Origin: Actinoplanes campanulatus
GTDB taxonomy: Bacteria; Actinomycetota; Actinomycetes; Mycobacteriales; Micromonosporaceae
Reading direction: 5' to 3'
Assembly: GCF_014647795.1 (NCBI RefSeq)
Contig: NZ_BMPW01000035.1
Coordinates: forward strand, 1-64,000
DNA length: 64,000 bases
Within the stretch, counting starts at the first letter, position 1. The number at the start of each line of letters is the position of its first letter. The position numbers were made by a program, and so were the translations under genes. The notes under the pieces are model-generated. The model saw only the letters and a program-made list of their open reading frames with translations, did no database searches and was not told the origin of the DNA. Positions 37,670 through 46,054 of the stretch are shown here, one piece after another.

Positions 37670-37859
37670 GGGGACAGAAGCTACCGGGTCCGGCCGGGTG
37701 AAGACCTCTGACGTTTACCGCGTAGCCACAGATTGTGCTCGCAATTTGGTTATTCATCAGGGACTATTGGCGCACGGGTCCCGTACGGCGAGGCCCACAT
37801 CACACACGCATGGGCTATGGGAGCGGTCAAAAGCAACTGACACCGGAAGGGTGATTGCG

Positions 37860-38408
37860 ATGCCTGACATACGACCCACGGTTGGCTCTTCCGCGTTGGT
37901 GCTGAACGCTACCTACGAGCCGCTGTGCGTCGTATCGGTGCGTCGAGCGACCATCCTCGTCCTGACCGCCAAGGCGGAGTGCGTGTCGGACGGCGACGGC
38001 ATCCTGCACAGTGCCCACCACACCCTCCCGGTTCCCTCCGTGGTTCGTCTCACGCGGTATGTGAAGGTTCCGTACCGTACTCATGTCGGGCTCTCCCGCC
38101 GGGCCGTCTTCGCCCGTGACGGCGGCCGTTGCGCCTACTGCCGCGGCTCCGCCGAGACCATCGACCACGTCTTCCCGCGCAGCCGGGGCGGCCTGCACGC
38201 CTGGGACAACGTGGTCGCCGCGTGCGCCAAGTGCAATCACAGCAAGGGCGACAAGACCCCGGCCGAGCTCGGCTGGCGTCTGCACGCGCTGCCGGCCGCC
38301 CCGCGTGGCGTGGCCTGGCGGGTGCTCGGGCACCGGACCCCCGATCCGCGCTGGATGGACTGGCTCGACCTGCCGCCCGCCCCGGTCGAGACCGCCGAGG
38401 CGGCCTAA
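37860..38408 (+). CDS. HNH endonuclease family protein
   Basis: 182 aa from ATG at 37860 with AAGGGTG upstream. N-terminal domain (LVLNATYEPLCVVSVRRA), then a zinc HNH finger: CAYCRGSAETIDHVFPRSRGG, WDNVVAACAKCNHSKGD, with CxxC pairs and the DHVFPRSRGG core. Known: conserved in actinobacteria beside housekeeping genes, target unknown; a restriction role is not implied. Its stop overlaps the convergent sortase stop by four bases. Confidence 0.92.
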   Translation: MPDIRPTVGSSALVLNATYEPLCVVSVRRATILVLTAKAECVSDGDGILHSAHHTLPVPSVVRLTRYVKVPYRTHVGLSRRAVFARDGGRCAYCRGSAETIDHVFPRSRGGLHAWDNVVAACAKCNHSKGDKTPAELGWRLHALPAAPRGVAWRVLGHRTPDPRWMDWLDLPPAPVETAEAA

Positions 38409-39214
38409 CCTTTCGCGACCAGGGAGGCGAAGACGACGATGTTGTCCTCGTAGCCCTCCTCCCCGCCCAGCCATCGCCCGCCGCACGTCATGAGGCGCAG
38501 CAGTGGGCGCGTGTAGTCGCCGTAGACGCGCTTGGCCGGCAGTTCGTTCTTGTCGAACCGTTCCACGGAGTTGACCTCGAAGACCGCCTTCGTGCCGTCC
38601 GCGCGCCACACCCGGATCTCCTGGCCCGGCTTCATCGTGTCCAGCTTGTGGAAGACCGACGGGCCGGTCCGGGTGTCGGCGTGCCCCACGATCAGCGCCG
38701 GGCCGTACTGCCCAGGGGTCGGGCCGCCCTCGAACCAGCCGGCCTCGTTGTGCCGTTTCAGCGGCGGGACGTCCACCGAGCCGTCGTTGGCCAGCCCCAC
38801 CTCGAGCACCGGCGCCGACACCCGCAGCGCCGGGATCTCCAGCCGCTCCGGCCGGCTCGGCTCCAGCACCGGGTACTCCCGGGGCGGTGGCTTGTCCGGG
38901 CCGCGGAACAGGCCGCCGACGTCGAAGCCGGTCGCGAAGCCCAGACCCATGCCGACCACGAACAGCCCGAGGAAGAGCAGCACCAGCGCGATCACCCCGA
39001 TCGTCCCGGCACGGCGGCCCCGCACCGGGGCCGGCGACGGCATCCGCCGGGGCAGCGGGATCCGGAACGGCGAACGCCCGCGGGTCACCGGCGTGGGCGG
39101 CAACGGCCCGGTGACCACCCCGGGCGGCGGCGCCGTGATCACCTGGGCCGGGCGCTTGCGCGCGACCGCGTCCGGCACGCGAGGGCCGGACGGCGGCTTC
39201 TCCTCCTGGGCCAC
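38405..39214 (-). CDS. Class F sortase
   Basis: 269 aa. Pro/Arg-rich cytoplasmic N-terminus, one membrane helix (IGVIALVLLFLGLFVVGMGL, about 73-92), then the extracellular sortase domain with catalytic His in LIVGHADTRTG and Cys in LRLMTCGGRW; the Arg is likely in the region after GEEGYEDN or upstream. Attaches LPxTG-type proteins to the cell wall. Neighbour 39222-39701 is secreted but has no LPxTG; a clear LPVTG protein is encoded at 59996. Confidence 0.92.
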   Translation of the reverse strand: MAQEEKPPSGPRVPDAVARKRPAQVITAPPPGVVTGPLPPTPVTRGRSPFRIPLPRRMPSPAPVRGRRAGTIGVIALVLLFLGLFVVGMGLGFATGFDVGGLFRGPDKPPPREYPVLEPSRPERLEIPALRVSAPVLEVGLANDGSVDVPPLKRHNEAGWFEGGPTPGQYGPALIVGHADTRTGPSVFHKLDTMKPGQEIRVWRADGTKAVFEVNSVERFDKNELPAKRVYGDYTRPLLRLMTCGGRWLGGEEGYEDNIVVFASLVAKG

Positions 39215-39221
39215 GGCAGCC

Positions 39222-39701
39222 TCAGCCGAGTCGCCGGCGGCGCAGCGACACGACTCCGAGACCCAACCCGGCCAGTACGGCGAGCAGGCCGCCGCCGATC
39301 AGCATCGACCCGGTGGCGCCGCCGGCGGTGCCTCCGCCGCCGGTGGCCGGGCCACGGCTCGGCTCGACGCCCGCGACCACGTGCAGGGTGGTCGTCGCGG
39401 CGCCGCCCTCCTGGCAGCGCAGGGCCACCGGGTAGTCGCCGGGTTCGGTGTCGGCCGGCACCCGTACCGTCGCGGTCAGGAAGCCGAACTCCGGCGAGAC
39501 GGTGACCGAGCCGATCGGCTCGGCCGTCACCGTGGCGGCTTTGAGATTGTCCTCGCAGGACGCGCGGATCGAGAGCTCGTCGCCGGCCGGGACGGTGCTC
39601 GGGTTCAGCTCCACGAAGACGGCGGCCGCCCGTGCGCCGGACGGGACACCCAGAAGAACGAGGATGAGCGCCGCCGCAGCGGCGGGGACGGACTTACGCA
39701 T
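39222..39701 (-). CDS. Secreted protein with C-terminal membrane anchor
   Basis: 159 aa from ATG at 39701 with AGGAGGGGG upstream. Signal peptide (KSVPAAAAALILVLLGVPSGARA), an Ig-like beta domain with two Cys (SCEDN, LRCQEGG) and a Gly-rich linker, a membrane helix and a basic end (SLRRRRLG). It resembles a sortase substrate in layout and sits next to the sortase gene (7 bases), but no LPxTG motif is present before the helix, so it may be simply membrane-anchored, or an unusual substrate. Confidence 0.8.
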   Translation of the reverse strand: MRKSVPAAAAALILVLLGVPSGARAAAVFVELNPSTVPAGDELSIRASCEDNLKAATVTAEPIGSVTVSPEFGFLTATVRVPADTEPGDYPVALRCQEGGAATTTLHVVAGVEPSRGPATGGGGTAGGATGSMLIGGGLLAVLAGLGLGVVSLRRRRLG

Positions 39702-39902
39702 AGGATCCCCCTCCTGCCGTTCGCGACGGAAAGCACGCGGACGGCGCGTGAGGGTGATTTTCGCACCTGCGAGCGCGATCCGCGTAGATCCCGACGGCGT
39801 GAGACCCCGGTTCGAGACCCGACGGTCCGGTACGACCATCGCTCCGCTACGGTGATTGATGTTCGAAATACGCAGGATCATCCGGCGCCTGGGGGCGTTC
39901 AG

Positions 39903-40175
39903 TTGTCAGTAATCAGCACCGTTCTGGTCTTCGTGATCATTCCGGTTGTGATAATCGGGACGATCGCGACTCTCGTCTTCGCCGGCTCCGACCGGTCGAA
40001 GCCGGACCGCCGTTACCGCCCGGGCCGTCCCTACGACTTCCCGGCGATGTGGTTCACCGCGAAGCCGCAGCAGATCGCACCGGCGTCGGCCGGTCACAGC
40101 GGACTGGTCATCGAGGACAGTTCCGGCGCACCGGTCCGGCCAGGTCCCACAGGAGGCGCAAGTGACAGTTGGTGA
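39903..40175 (+). CDS. Small membrane protein, 90 aa
   Basis: TTG start at 39903 with GGGGG eight bases upstream; an in-frame GTG at 39852 is less likely. One N-terminal helix (VISTVLVFVIIPVVIIGTIATLVFAG) followed by RRYRPGRPYDFPAMWFTA, a pattern I recall from a conserved actinobacterial protein encoded next to DUF5130 genes. Overlaps the next gene by 14 bases. Function unknown. Confidence 0.78.
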   Translation: MSVISTVLVFVIIPVVIIGTIATLVFAGSDRSKPDRRYRPGRPYDFPAMWFTAKPQQIAPASAGHSGLVIEDSSGAPVRPGPTGGASDSW

Positions 40176-40557
40176 GGTCACCCCGCTGGAGCAGCCCGCC
40201 GAGGGTCCTTTTTCGACCCGGCAGCTGCTCCGTCTCGACGAGGCGCTCCGGATCGCCGACCAGGTGACCGGGCTCAACTTCAGCATCTACCTGGGCGAGC
40301 TCGGTGAGCCGCTGCGCGCCGCCGCCGAGGAGCTGCACCACCAGACCCGTGACCCGCAGCGTGCGGTCCTGATCGCGGTGTCGCCCAACCAGCGGAAGCT
40401 GGAGATCGTCACCGGCGCCGACGCCCGCAAGCGCATCTCCGACCGGGACGCGAAGCTCGCCGGCCTGTCGATGGCGGCGTCCTTCGCCGGCGGCGACCTG
40501 GCTGGTGGCCTGCTCATCGGGATCGACCAGCTGGCCACCCACGCCGGGGCGGCGTAG
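40162..40557 (+). CDS. DUF5130 family protein
   Basis: 131 aa from GTG at 40162, overlapping the upstream gene. TPM-like fold: LRLDEALRIADQVTGLNFSIYLGELG, AVLIAVSPNQRKLEIVTGADARKRISD, GLSMAASFAGGDLAGGLLIGIDQL. Widespread in actinobacteria; no known activity. Cytoplasmic, perhaps working with the membrane protein encoded just before. Confidence 0.88.
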   Translation: MTVGEVTPLEQPAEGPFSTRQLLRLDEALRIADQVTGLNFSIYLGELGEPLRAAAEELHHQTRDPQRAVLIAVSPNQRKLEIVTGADARKRISDRDAKLAGLSMAASFAGGDLAGGLLIGIDQLATHAGAA

Positions 40558-40563
40558 CCCCGC

Positions 40564-41133
40564 CTAGCGCCACTGCGCGGGGTTCACCCGGATCGGGTAG
40601 GGGCTGTCCAGCTGGAGCTGGCCGTCGGTGCCGGCGTCCTCGATCGCCTGGTAGGACTCATCCGTCAGCGCATGGACGCGGAGCACCGGCCCGGCCTCCA
40701 CGCGCCAGTAGGCGGGGATGCCGGCCGCCGCGTAGACGGCCGGCTTGAGCAGCCGGTCGTAGCGCCGCGTCTCGTCCGACTCGATCTCCACCACCAGCGC
40801 GACGTCCGCCGGGTCGACCCAGATCGACCCGGACGAGTGCGGCCGCAGCACTGTCACGTCCGGCACCAGGTTGCTCGTGCCCATCTCGATTCCGAGCCGC
40901 GCGCACACCCACCAGCCGGGCGGCGCCGCCGAGCGCAGCGTGGTGACCACGCTCTCGACCATCGAGTCGTGTCGCGCGTCGGCCCGTGGGGTGACGTGCA
41001 GGCTGCCGTCGAGGATCTCGTAACGGTGTCCGTCCTGCGGGAACAGGTGCAGATCCGGCTCGGTCCATCGACCCTCCGGCGCACTCCACCGCACCGGGGA
41101 AACCTGGCTCAGCATTGTCAAGTCCGCCTCCAT
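40564..41133 (-). CDS. Uma2 family (PD-(D/E)XK-like) protein
   Basis: 189 aa from ATG at 41133 (ATG 41115 also possible; GGAGG lies between). Uma2 fold: WTEPDLHLFPQDGHRYEILDG, LVPDVTVLRPH, ALVVEIESDETRRYDRLLKPAVYAAAGIPAYW, with Glu, Asp and Glu-x-Glu (in place of ExK) at the nuclease-like site. Despite the annotation endonuclease, biochemical role is unknown; such genes are numerous in actinobacteria and cyanobacteria. Convergent with DUF5130. Confidence 0.9.
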   Translation of the reverse strand: MEADLTMLSQVSPVRWSAPEGRWTEPDLHLFPQDGHRYEILDGSLHVTPRADARHDSMVESVVTTLRSAAPPGWWVCARLGIEMGTSNLVPDVTVLRPHSSGSIWVDPADVALVVEIESDETRRYDRLLKPAVYAAAGIPAYWRVEAGPVLRVHALTDESYQAIEDAGTDGQLQLDSPYPIRVNPAQWR

Positions 41134-41208
41134 GACCGGGGAGTGTCAGACTACTCACACAGAGTTGTTTCCCGTGGCCAACGCGGCGGTAAGTTGCCAC
41201 ATGTGAAA

Positions 41209-41236
41209 GGCCCGCCCCACCAAAGTGGGACGGGCC
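41209..41236 (-). terminator. Terminator of pepN
   Basis: 12-bp stem (GGCCCGTCCCAC/GTGGGGCGGGCC on the minus strand, one mismatch) with a 4-base loop, followed on that strand by TTT, 14 bases after the pepN stop. Confidence 0.75.
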
Positions 41237-41250
41237 GTCATCACATCCGG

Positions 41251-43806
41251 TCAGGCGGAGCGGTCCTTCGCCCGGGCCTTCAGCGCCCGCAGCACCCCGT
41301 CCCGGCCCTCGGCGACCAGCCGCCGCAGCGACGCCGGGTGACCCTCGCGGGCCAGCCACGCGTCGGTGAGAGCCACCGTCTCGTCGCTGATCTGGTAGGC
41401 CGGGTAGGCGAGCATCGCGAACTCCTGCGCCGGCTCACTGTCCGAGTGCGCCCACACGTCCGCGACCACCTCGAAGAACTTCTCCGCGTACGGCGCGGTC
41501 AGCGCCACCTGCCGAGTGCTCTGGAAGCCCTGGAGCAGCGACCGGTTCAGCCAGTTCGGCGGCGCCTGCGGACCGGTCAGCTCGGCCCACACGCGGGCCT
41601 TGTTCTCCGGCGTGGGCAGCAGCGCCCGGGCGATCGCCGCCTCCCGCTCGCCGCTGGCCGTCTTGTCGGCGGCCAGCTCGTCGTCGATCTCGGACTCCTC
41701 GGCGGCGCCCAGCGCGGACAGCGCCTGGAGCAGCGACCAGCGCAGCTCGGTGTCGACGACCAGCCCTTCCGGCTTGGACCCGCCGGTCAGCCAGCCGCGC
41801 AGCACGGCCGCCTGCTCCGGGGTGCGAGCCGCGGTGATGAACGCCCGCGCCCAGGTGAGCTGCCACCCGCTGCCCGGCTCCGCGGACGCCAGCTGAGCCT
41901 CCGCCAGGCCGGCCAGGGCGGCCCAGCCGTTCGGCGCCCACTCCGGGTCGGCGAAGCTGGTCAGCGCCGTGGCGGCCTGCCGCAGCGTCGCGGTCGCCAG
42001 GTTGACGTCGTCCTCGGCCGGCAGCCCGGCGACGACCAGGGCCACGTAGTCGCGGGTCGCCATCTCGGCGTCGCGCAGCATGTCCCACGCGGCCGCCCAG
42101 CACAGCGCCCGCGGCAGCGCCGAGTCGAACCCGGCGATGTGGCCCACCAGGGTGGCCAGCGACCGCTCGTCCAGCCGCAGCTTCGCGTAGGTCAGGTCCT
42201 CGTCGTTGAGCAGCAGCAGGTCCGCGGCCCGCACCCCGGTCAGGGCGGCGATCGCGGTCCGGTCGCCGGCCACGTCCGCCTCGATCAGCTCGCGCCGGAC
42301 CAGCCGGTCGCCGTCGAGGTCGTACAGGCCGATGCCGATCCGGTGGGTCCGCAGCGTCGGGTAGTCGGCCGGCGCCTCCTGCGACACCACGACGCTCGCG
42401 TAGTTGCCGTCCGCGTCGATCTCGACGACCGGCCGCAGCGTGTTGACCTGGGCCGTCTCCAGCCACTGCGCGGCGAACTTGCGCAGCTCCCGGCCGGACG
42501 CCGCCTCGAGCTCGGTGAGCAGGTCGTCGAACGTGGCGTTGCCCCACGCGTACTTGCCGAAGTAGGCCCGCAGACCGGTCAGGAACGGGTCCAGACCGAC
42601 GTACGCCACCAGCTGCTTGATCACGCTGGCGCCCTTGGCGTACGTGATCCCGTCGAAGTTGACCTCGACGGCCTCCAGGTCCGGCATCTCGCAGTACACC
42701 GGGTGGGTGGAGGACAGCTGGTCCTGCCGGTAGCCCCAGGCCTTGCGAATGGACAGGAACGTCGACCAGGCGTCGGAGAACCGGGTGGCCTCGGTGTTGC
42801 ACCAGTGGCTGGCCCACTCGGCGAACGACTCGTTCAGCCACAGGTCGTTCCACCAGCGCATGGTGACCAGGTCGCCGAACCACATGTGCGCCAGCTCGTG
42901 CAGGATCGTGTTGGCGCGCTGCTCGTACTCGTAGTCGGTCACCTGCGACCGGAAGATGTAGTGCGACTCGGCGTGCGTCACGCAGCCGAAGTTCTCCATC
43001 GCGCCGGCGTTGAAGTCCGGCACCCAGAGCTGGTCGTACTTCGGCAGCGGGTAGCGCACCCCGAACTGCTCGTGGAAGAAGTCGAAGCCCTGCTTCGTGA
43101 TCAGGAACAGGTCGTCGGCGTCCAGGTGGCGGGCCATCGAGGCCCGGCAGAAGACGCCCAGCTCGATGCCGTCGTGCGAGTCGCGCACCTCGTGGTACGG
43201 ACCGGCGCAGATCGCGGTGATGTAGGTGCTCATCCGCGGTGAGGTGGTGAAGTGGACGGTCTTCGCGCCGAAGCCCGCCGCCTCCTCCGACTCCACCGGC
43301 ATGTTCGAGACGACCTTCCAGTGCCCGGGAGCGGTCACGTGCCAGGTGAACACGCTCTTGAGGTCGGGCTGGTCGAAGCACGCGTACGCCCGCTGGGCGT
43401 CCGCCGTCTCGAACTGGCTGTAGAGGTAGACCTCCTTGTCGACCGGGTCGAGGCTGCGCTGGAGCCCCTGGCCACTGGCCGAGTACTTGAAGTCGCCGGA
43501 GACCACCAGGGTGTTCTCGGCGGCGAGACCGGACAGCGGCAGGCCGTTCTCCGGGGACCACCCGCTGAGGTCCAGCGGGGTGCCGTTCAGCGTCGCGGAG
43601 TGGATCGCGGCTGCCGCCGCCTCGGCGAACGTCGCCGCACCGGGCTCGGCGCACCGGAAATTGATCACTGCGGTGGACCGGAACGTGTCGGAGCCGGGGT
43701 TGCCGTTCCCGTCGGTCAGGTCAAGGGTGATGTCGTACCCGGTCACCTCGAGCAATCGACCACGCTCCGCAGCCTCGACCTGGGTCAGGTTGTGAACACC
43801 GGCCAC
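41251..43806 (-). CDS. pepN: Aminopeptidase N (M1 family)
   Basis: 851 aa from GTG at 43806, which has GGAGAG at six bases; the GTG two codons earlier is too close to that site. M1 marks: substrate-recognition GAMENFG and zinc motif HELAHMWFGD with the third ligand Glu in LWLNESFAEW; long C-terminal ERAP1-like helical domain. Cytoplasmic zinc exopeptidase. Full family length. Divergent from the DsbA-fold gene. Confidence 0.96.
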   Translation of the reverse strand: MAGVHNLTQVEAAERGRLLEVTGYDITLDLTDGNGNPGSDTFRSTAVINFRCAEPGAATFAEAAAAAIHSATLNGTPLDLSGWSPENGLPLSGLAAENTLVVSGDFKYSASGQGLQRSLDPVDKEVYLYSQFETADAQRAYACFDQPDLKSVFTWHVTAPGHWKVVSNMPVESEEAAGFGAKTVHFTTSPRMSTYITAICAGPYHEVRDSHDGIELGVFCRASMARHLDADDLFLITKQGFDFFHEQFGVRYPLPKYDQLWVPDFNAGAMENFGCVTHAESHYIFRSQVTDYEYEQRANTILHELAHMWFGDLVTMRWWNDLWLNESFAEWASHWCNTEATRFSDAWSTFLSIRKAWGYRQDQLSSTHPVYCEMPDLEAVEVNFDGITYAKGASVIKQLVAYVGLDPFLTGLRAYFGKYAWGNATFDDLLTELEAASGRELRKFAAQWLETAQVNTLRPVVEIDADGNYASVVVSQEAPADYPTLRTHRIGIGLYDLDGDRLVRRELIEADVAGDRTAIAALTGVRAADLLLLNDEDLTYAKLRLDERSLATLVGHIAGFDSALPRALCWAAAWDMLRDAEMATRDYVALVVAGLPAEDDVNLATATLRQAATALTSFADPEWAPNGWAALAGLAEAQLASAEPGSGWQLTWARAFITAARTPEQAAVLRGWLTGGSKPEGLVVDTELRWSLLQALSALGAAEESEIDDELAADKTASGEREAAIARALLPTPENKARVWAELTGPQAPPNWLNRSLLQGFQSTRQVALTAPYAEKFFEVVADVWAHSDSEPAQEFAMLAYPAYQISDETVALTDAWLAREGHPASLRRLVAEGRDGVLRALKARAKDRSA

Positions 43807-43907
43807 GTGCACTCTCCTTCGAGCTGACTGCGTTTACCCGAAGCCTATGCGGCGACGGCGACGCATCTCACCCCGACTGGCGGCCGAAGAGGGAGGAAGA
43901 TCGAAGC

Positions 43908-44540
43908 ATGACTGAACGTGCCACCGTCGACATGTGGTTCGACCCCCTCTGCCCGTGGGCCTGGATCACCTCCCGCTGGCTGCTGGAGGTGGAGAAGGTC
44001 CGTCCACTGGACGTCCGGTTCAACGTGATGAGCCTGTCGGTTCTCAACGAGGGTCGCGACGAGCTTCCCGAGCGCTACAAGGAGCTGCTGGCCAAGGGCT
44101 GGGGTCCGGTCCGGGTCTGCATCGCGGCCGCCGAGGCCGCCGGCCCGGCGGTCCTGCGTGATCTCTACACCGCCCTGGGCACCCGAATCCACCTCCAGAA
44201 ATACGACATCGAAGACCCGAAGCTGTTCCAGGAGGCGCTGGCCGAGGTCGGCCTCGACCCGAGCCTGGCCGAGGCGGCGCACACCGACGCCCGCGACGAG
44301 GCGCTGCGGGCCAGCCACAACGCCGGCATGAAGCCGGTCGGCACCGACGTCGGCACCCCGGTCATCCACGCTCCCGGCCCGAACCCGGGGGAGACGGTCG
44401 CCTTCTTCGGCCCGGTGATCACCCCGGCGCCGAAGGGCGAGGCGGCCGGCAAGCTCTGGGACGGCGTGGTCCTCGTCGCCGGCACCCCGGGCTTCTACGA
44501 GCTGAAGCGCAGCCGGGACCTGGGTCCCATCTTCGATTAG
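43908..44540 (+). CDS. DsbA-fold oxidoreductase, Rv2466c-like, monocysteine
   Basis: 210 aa with GAGGAAG before the ATG. Thioredoxin fold with helical insertion, matching mycothiol-dependent nitroreductase Rv2466c in layout (WFDPLCPW, ITSRWLLEVEKVRP, GTPVIHAPG, GKLWDGVVLVAGTPGFYELKR). Rv2466c has Cys-Pro-Trp-Cys; here it is CPWA (Cys15, Ala18), so the resolving Cys is missing. A one-Cys mechanism with mycothiol as second thiol is plausible. Function inferred from family only. Confidence 0.88.
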   Translation: MTERATVDMWFDPLCPWAWITSRWLLEVEKVRPLDVRFNVMSLSVLNEGRDELPERYKELLAKGWGPVRVCIAAAEAAGPAVLRDLYTALGTRIHLQKYDIEDPKLFQEALAEVGLDPSLAEAAHTDARDEALRASHNAGMKPVGTDVGTPVIHAPGPNPGETVAFFGPVITPAPKGEAAGKLWDGVVLVAGTPGFYELKRSRDLGPIFD

Positions 44541-44542
44541 TT

Positions 44543-44572
44543 GCTTTTCGGGGGCGAAGGCCCCCGAAAAGC
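44543..44572 (+). terminator. Strong intrinsic terminator
   Basis: Perfect 13-bp stem GCTTTTCGGGGGC/GCCCCCGAAAAGC with a GAAG loop, starting three bases after the stop at 44540. Confidence 0.8.
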
Positions 44573-44857
44573 GATCCTCGGCCTTTCGCCGGTCGTTGGA
44601 TGGGGTGATGTACACCTCACCCAACGCGGAGGCGGGTATGCCGCAGACTGAGCCGGTCGGTTCGAGTTTCAGCGTCCAGCGCGGATTCTGGACCGATTTG
44701 TCACCAGAAGTGGCTTCTATGCTGGCTCCTCCGGTGACCGTCACGGCAGCACCCGCCGAACACGCGGTGAATTCCCTCGCCGCGGCGCAGTTGGGCAGGT
44801 CACCGGGGGCGACTCCGGTTGGTGGGCGACGACGGCACGCCGGGTAAGTTGCCTGCC
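44573..44857. other. Gap without supported gene
   Basis: An 83-codon plus-strand frame (44596-44847) and a minus-strand frame run through here, but both lack a ribosome site, family features and GC third-position bias. The end holds TAAGTT (44845-44850) seven bases before the next ATG, a likely -10 of a leaderless transcript. Confidence 0.5.
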
Positions 44858-46054
44858 ATGACGGTCGTGCACCCGATCAGCCGGGCCTGGATCACCAACG
44901 GAGGTACCGGGGCCCAGAACTACGACGAGTTCGCCGACGACGCCGAAATCACCGACATCATCAAGGCCAACCCGCACAGCGCGCTGGCCGTCGAGATGCC
45001 GCACCTCGCGCCCGAGTCCCTCGGGAAGTCCTTCCTCGAGTCGCTGCCGGACGCCGCTGTCCGCCTGCAGCGCGATCAGGCCGAGGAGAAGTACCGGCAG
45101 GCTGAGCACGTCGTGGTGCTCTACCGCATCACGGCACCGGGCGAGGCGCCCGCATACGGCCTGTGGAGCATGGTCGAGACCGGCCAGATCTCCACCAGCG
45201 CCGACGAGCCCGGCCTGGTCATCCGCAACGAGGACGTCTTCATCAGCAAGGTCCGCGAGCGGGTCGCGCTGGCCGAGGCGGTCAACACACTGCTCTCCCC
45301 GGTCCTGCTGCTGCAGACCGGTCGCGGCGAGGAACTGCACGCCGCGCTGGCCGAGGCGATCGACGCGGCCGGTGAGCCGGCCGCCACCGATGTGGACGGC
45401 TGCGGGCGTACCCATGCGATCTGGCCGGTCGGCCCCGGCGAGTTGCAGGACCGGCTGCTGGCCCTGGCCGGCGGCGGAGAGCTGGTGGTCGCCGACGGCA
45501 ACCATCGCAGCCTGGCCGCGCAGACCGGCGGGCTGGAGCGCTTCCTGGCCGTCGTCACCACCCCGGCCTCGGTCTTCATCCAGCCCTACAACCGGCTGGT
45601 CAGCGAGCTGCCCGCGTCGCTCGACGAGCTGCGCGAGAGGCTCCGCGCGGCCGGCGCGACGGTCACCGAGTTGACGCGCGCCGCGCAGCTGCCGCCCAAG
45701 GGCACCATCGAGATGTACGTTGCCGGCCGCACCTTCGCCCTGGAGTTGCCCACCGACCCGGCCGGCACCGCGGTGGAGAACCTGGATCACGCCCTCGTCG
45801 AGCGCGTCCTGCTGCGCGACTCGCTGGGTCTGGACCCGGGCGACAAGCGGATCTCCTACATCGGCGGCGACTACCCGGTCGAGTGGCTGCGCGGCGAGGT
45901 CGACGCCGGCCGTGCCGAACTAGCCGTCCTGATCGCTCCGGTCACCGTGGAGGACTTCGTCGAGGTGAACCTGGAACGGCTCAAGCTGCCCCGCAAGAGC
46001 ACCTGGTTCACCCCGAAGGCCCGCGGCGGCCTGGTTCTCGCCGAAATCCGCTGA
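44858..46054 (+). CDS. DUF1015 family protein
   Basis: 398 aa from ATG at 44858, apparently leaderless. Family marks: the NPHSALAVEMPH block near 40, LYRITAPG (about 88), VVADGNHRSLAAQ (about 212) and the C-terminal KSTWFTPKARGGLV. Known: DUF1015 proteins are widespread and uncharacterised, sometimes near sugar or serine metabolism genes. TGA overlaps the next ATG. Confidence 0.9.
   Translation: MTVVHPISRAWITNGGTGAQNYDEFADDAEITDIIKANPHSALAVEMPHLAPESLGKSFLESLPDAAVRLQRDQAEEKYRQAEHVVVLYRITAPGEAPAYGLWSMVETGQISTSADEPGLVIRNEDVFISKVRERVALAEAVNTLLSPVLLLQTGRGEELHAALAEAIDAAGEPAATDVDGCGRTHAIWPVGPGELQDRLLALAGGGELVVADGNHRSLAAQTGGLERFLAVVTTPASVFIQPYNRLVSELPASLDELRERLRAAGATVTELTRAAQLPPKGTIEMYVAGRTFALELPTDPAGTAVENLDHALVERVLLRDSLGLDPGDKRISYIGGDYPVEWLRGEVDAGRAELAVLIAPVTVEDFVEVNLERLKLPRKSTWFTPKARGGLVLAEIR

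Noticed and set aside
37860-38408. Homing or mobile HNH endonuclease
   Set aside because: The domain order and context match a conserved chromosomal actinobacterial gene; no intron, intein or element surrounds it.
39222-39701. Sortase substrate call for the protein next to the sortase
   Set aside because: No LPxTG or clear variant precedes the membrane helix; only the general layout fits, so it is called membrane-anchored.
40564-41133. Defence endonuclease role for the Uma2 protein
   Set aside because: It stands alone between housekeeping genes, has no partner methylase or helicase, and the family has no established defence function.
44596-44847. 83-codon plus-strand frame after the terminator
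   Set aside because: No ribosome site, weak codon bias, no recognisable family, and the minus strand is just as open.
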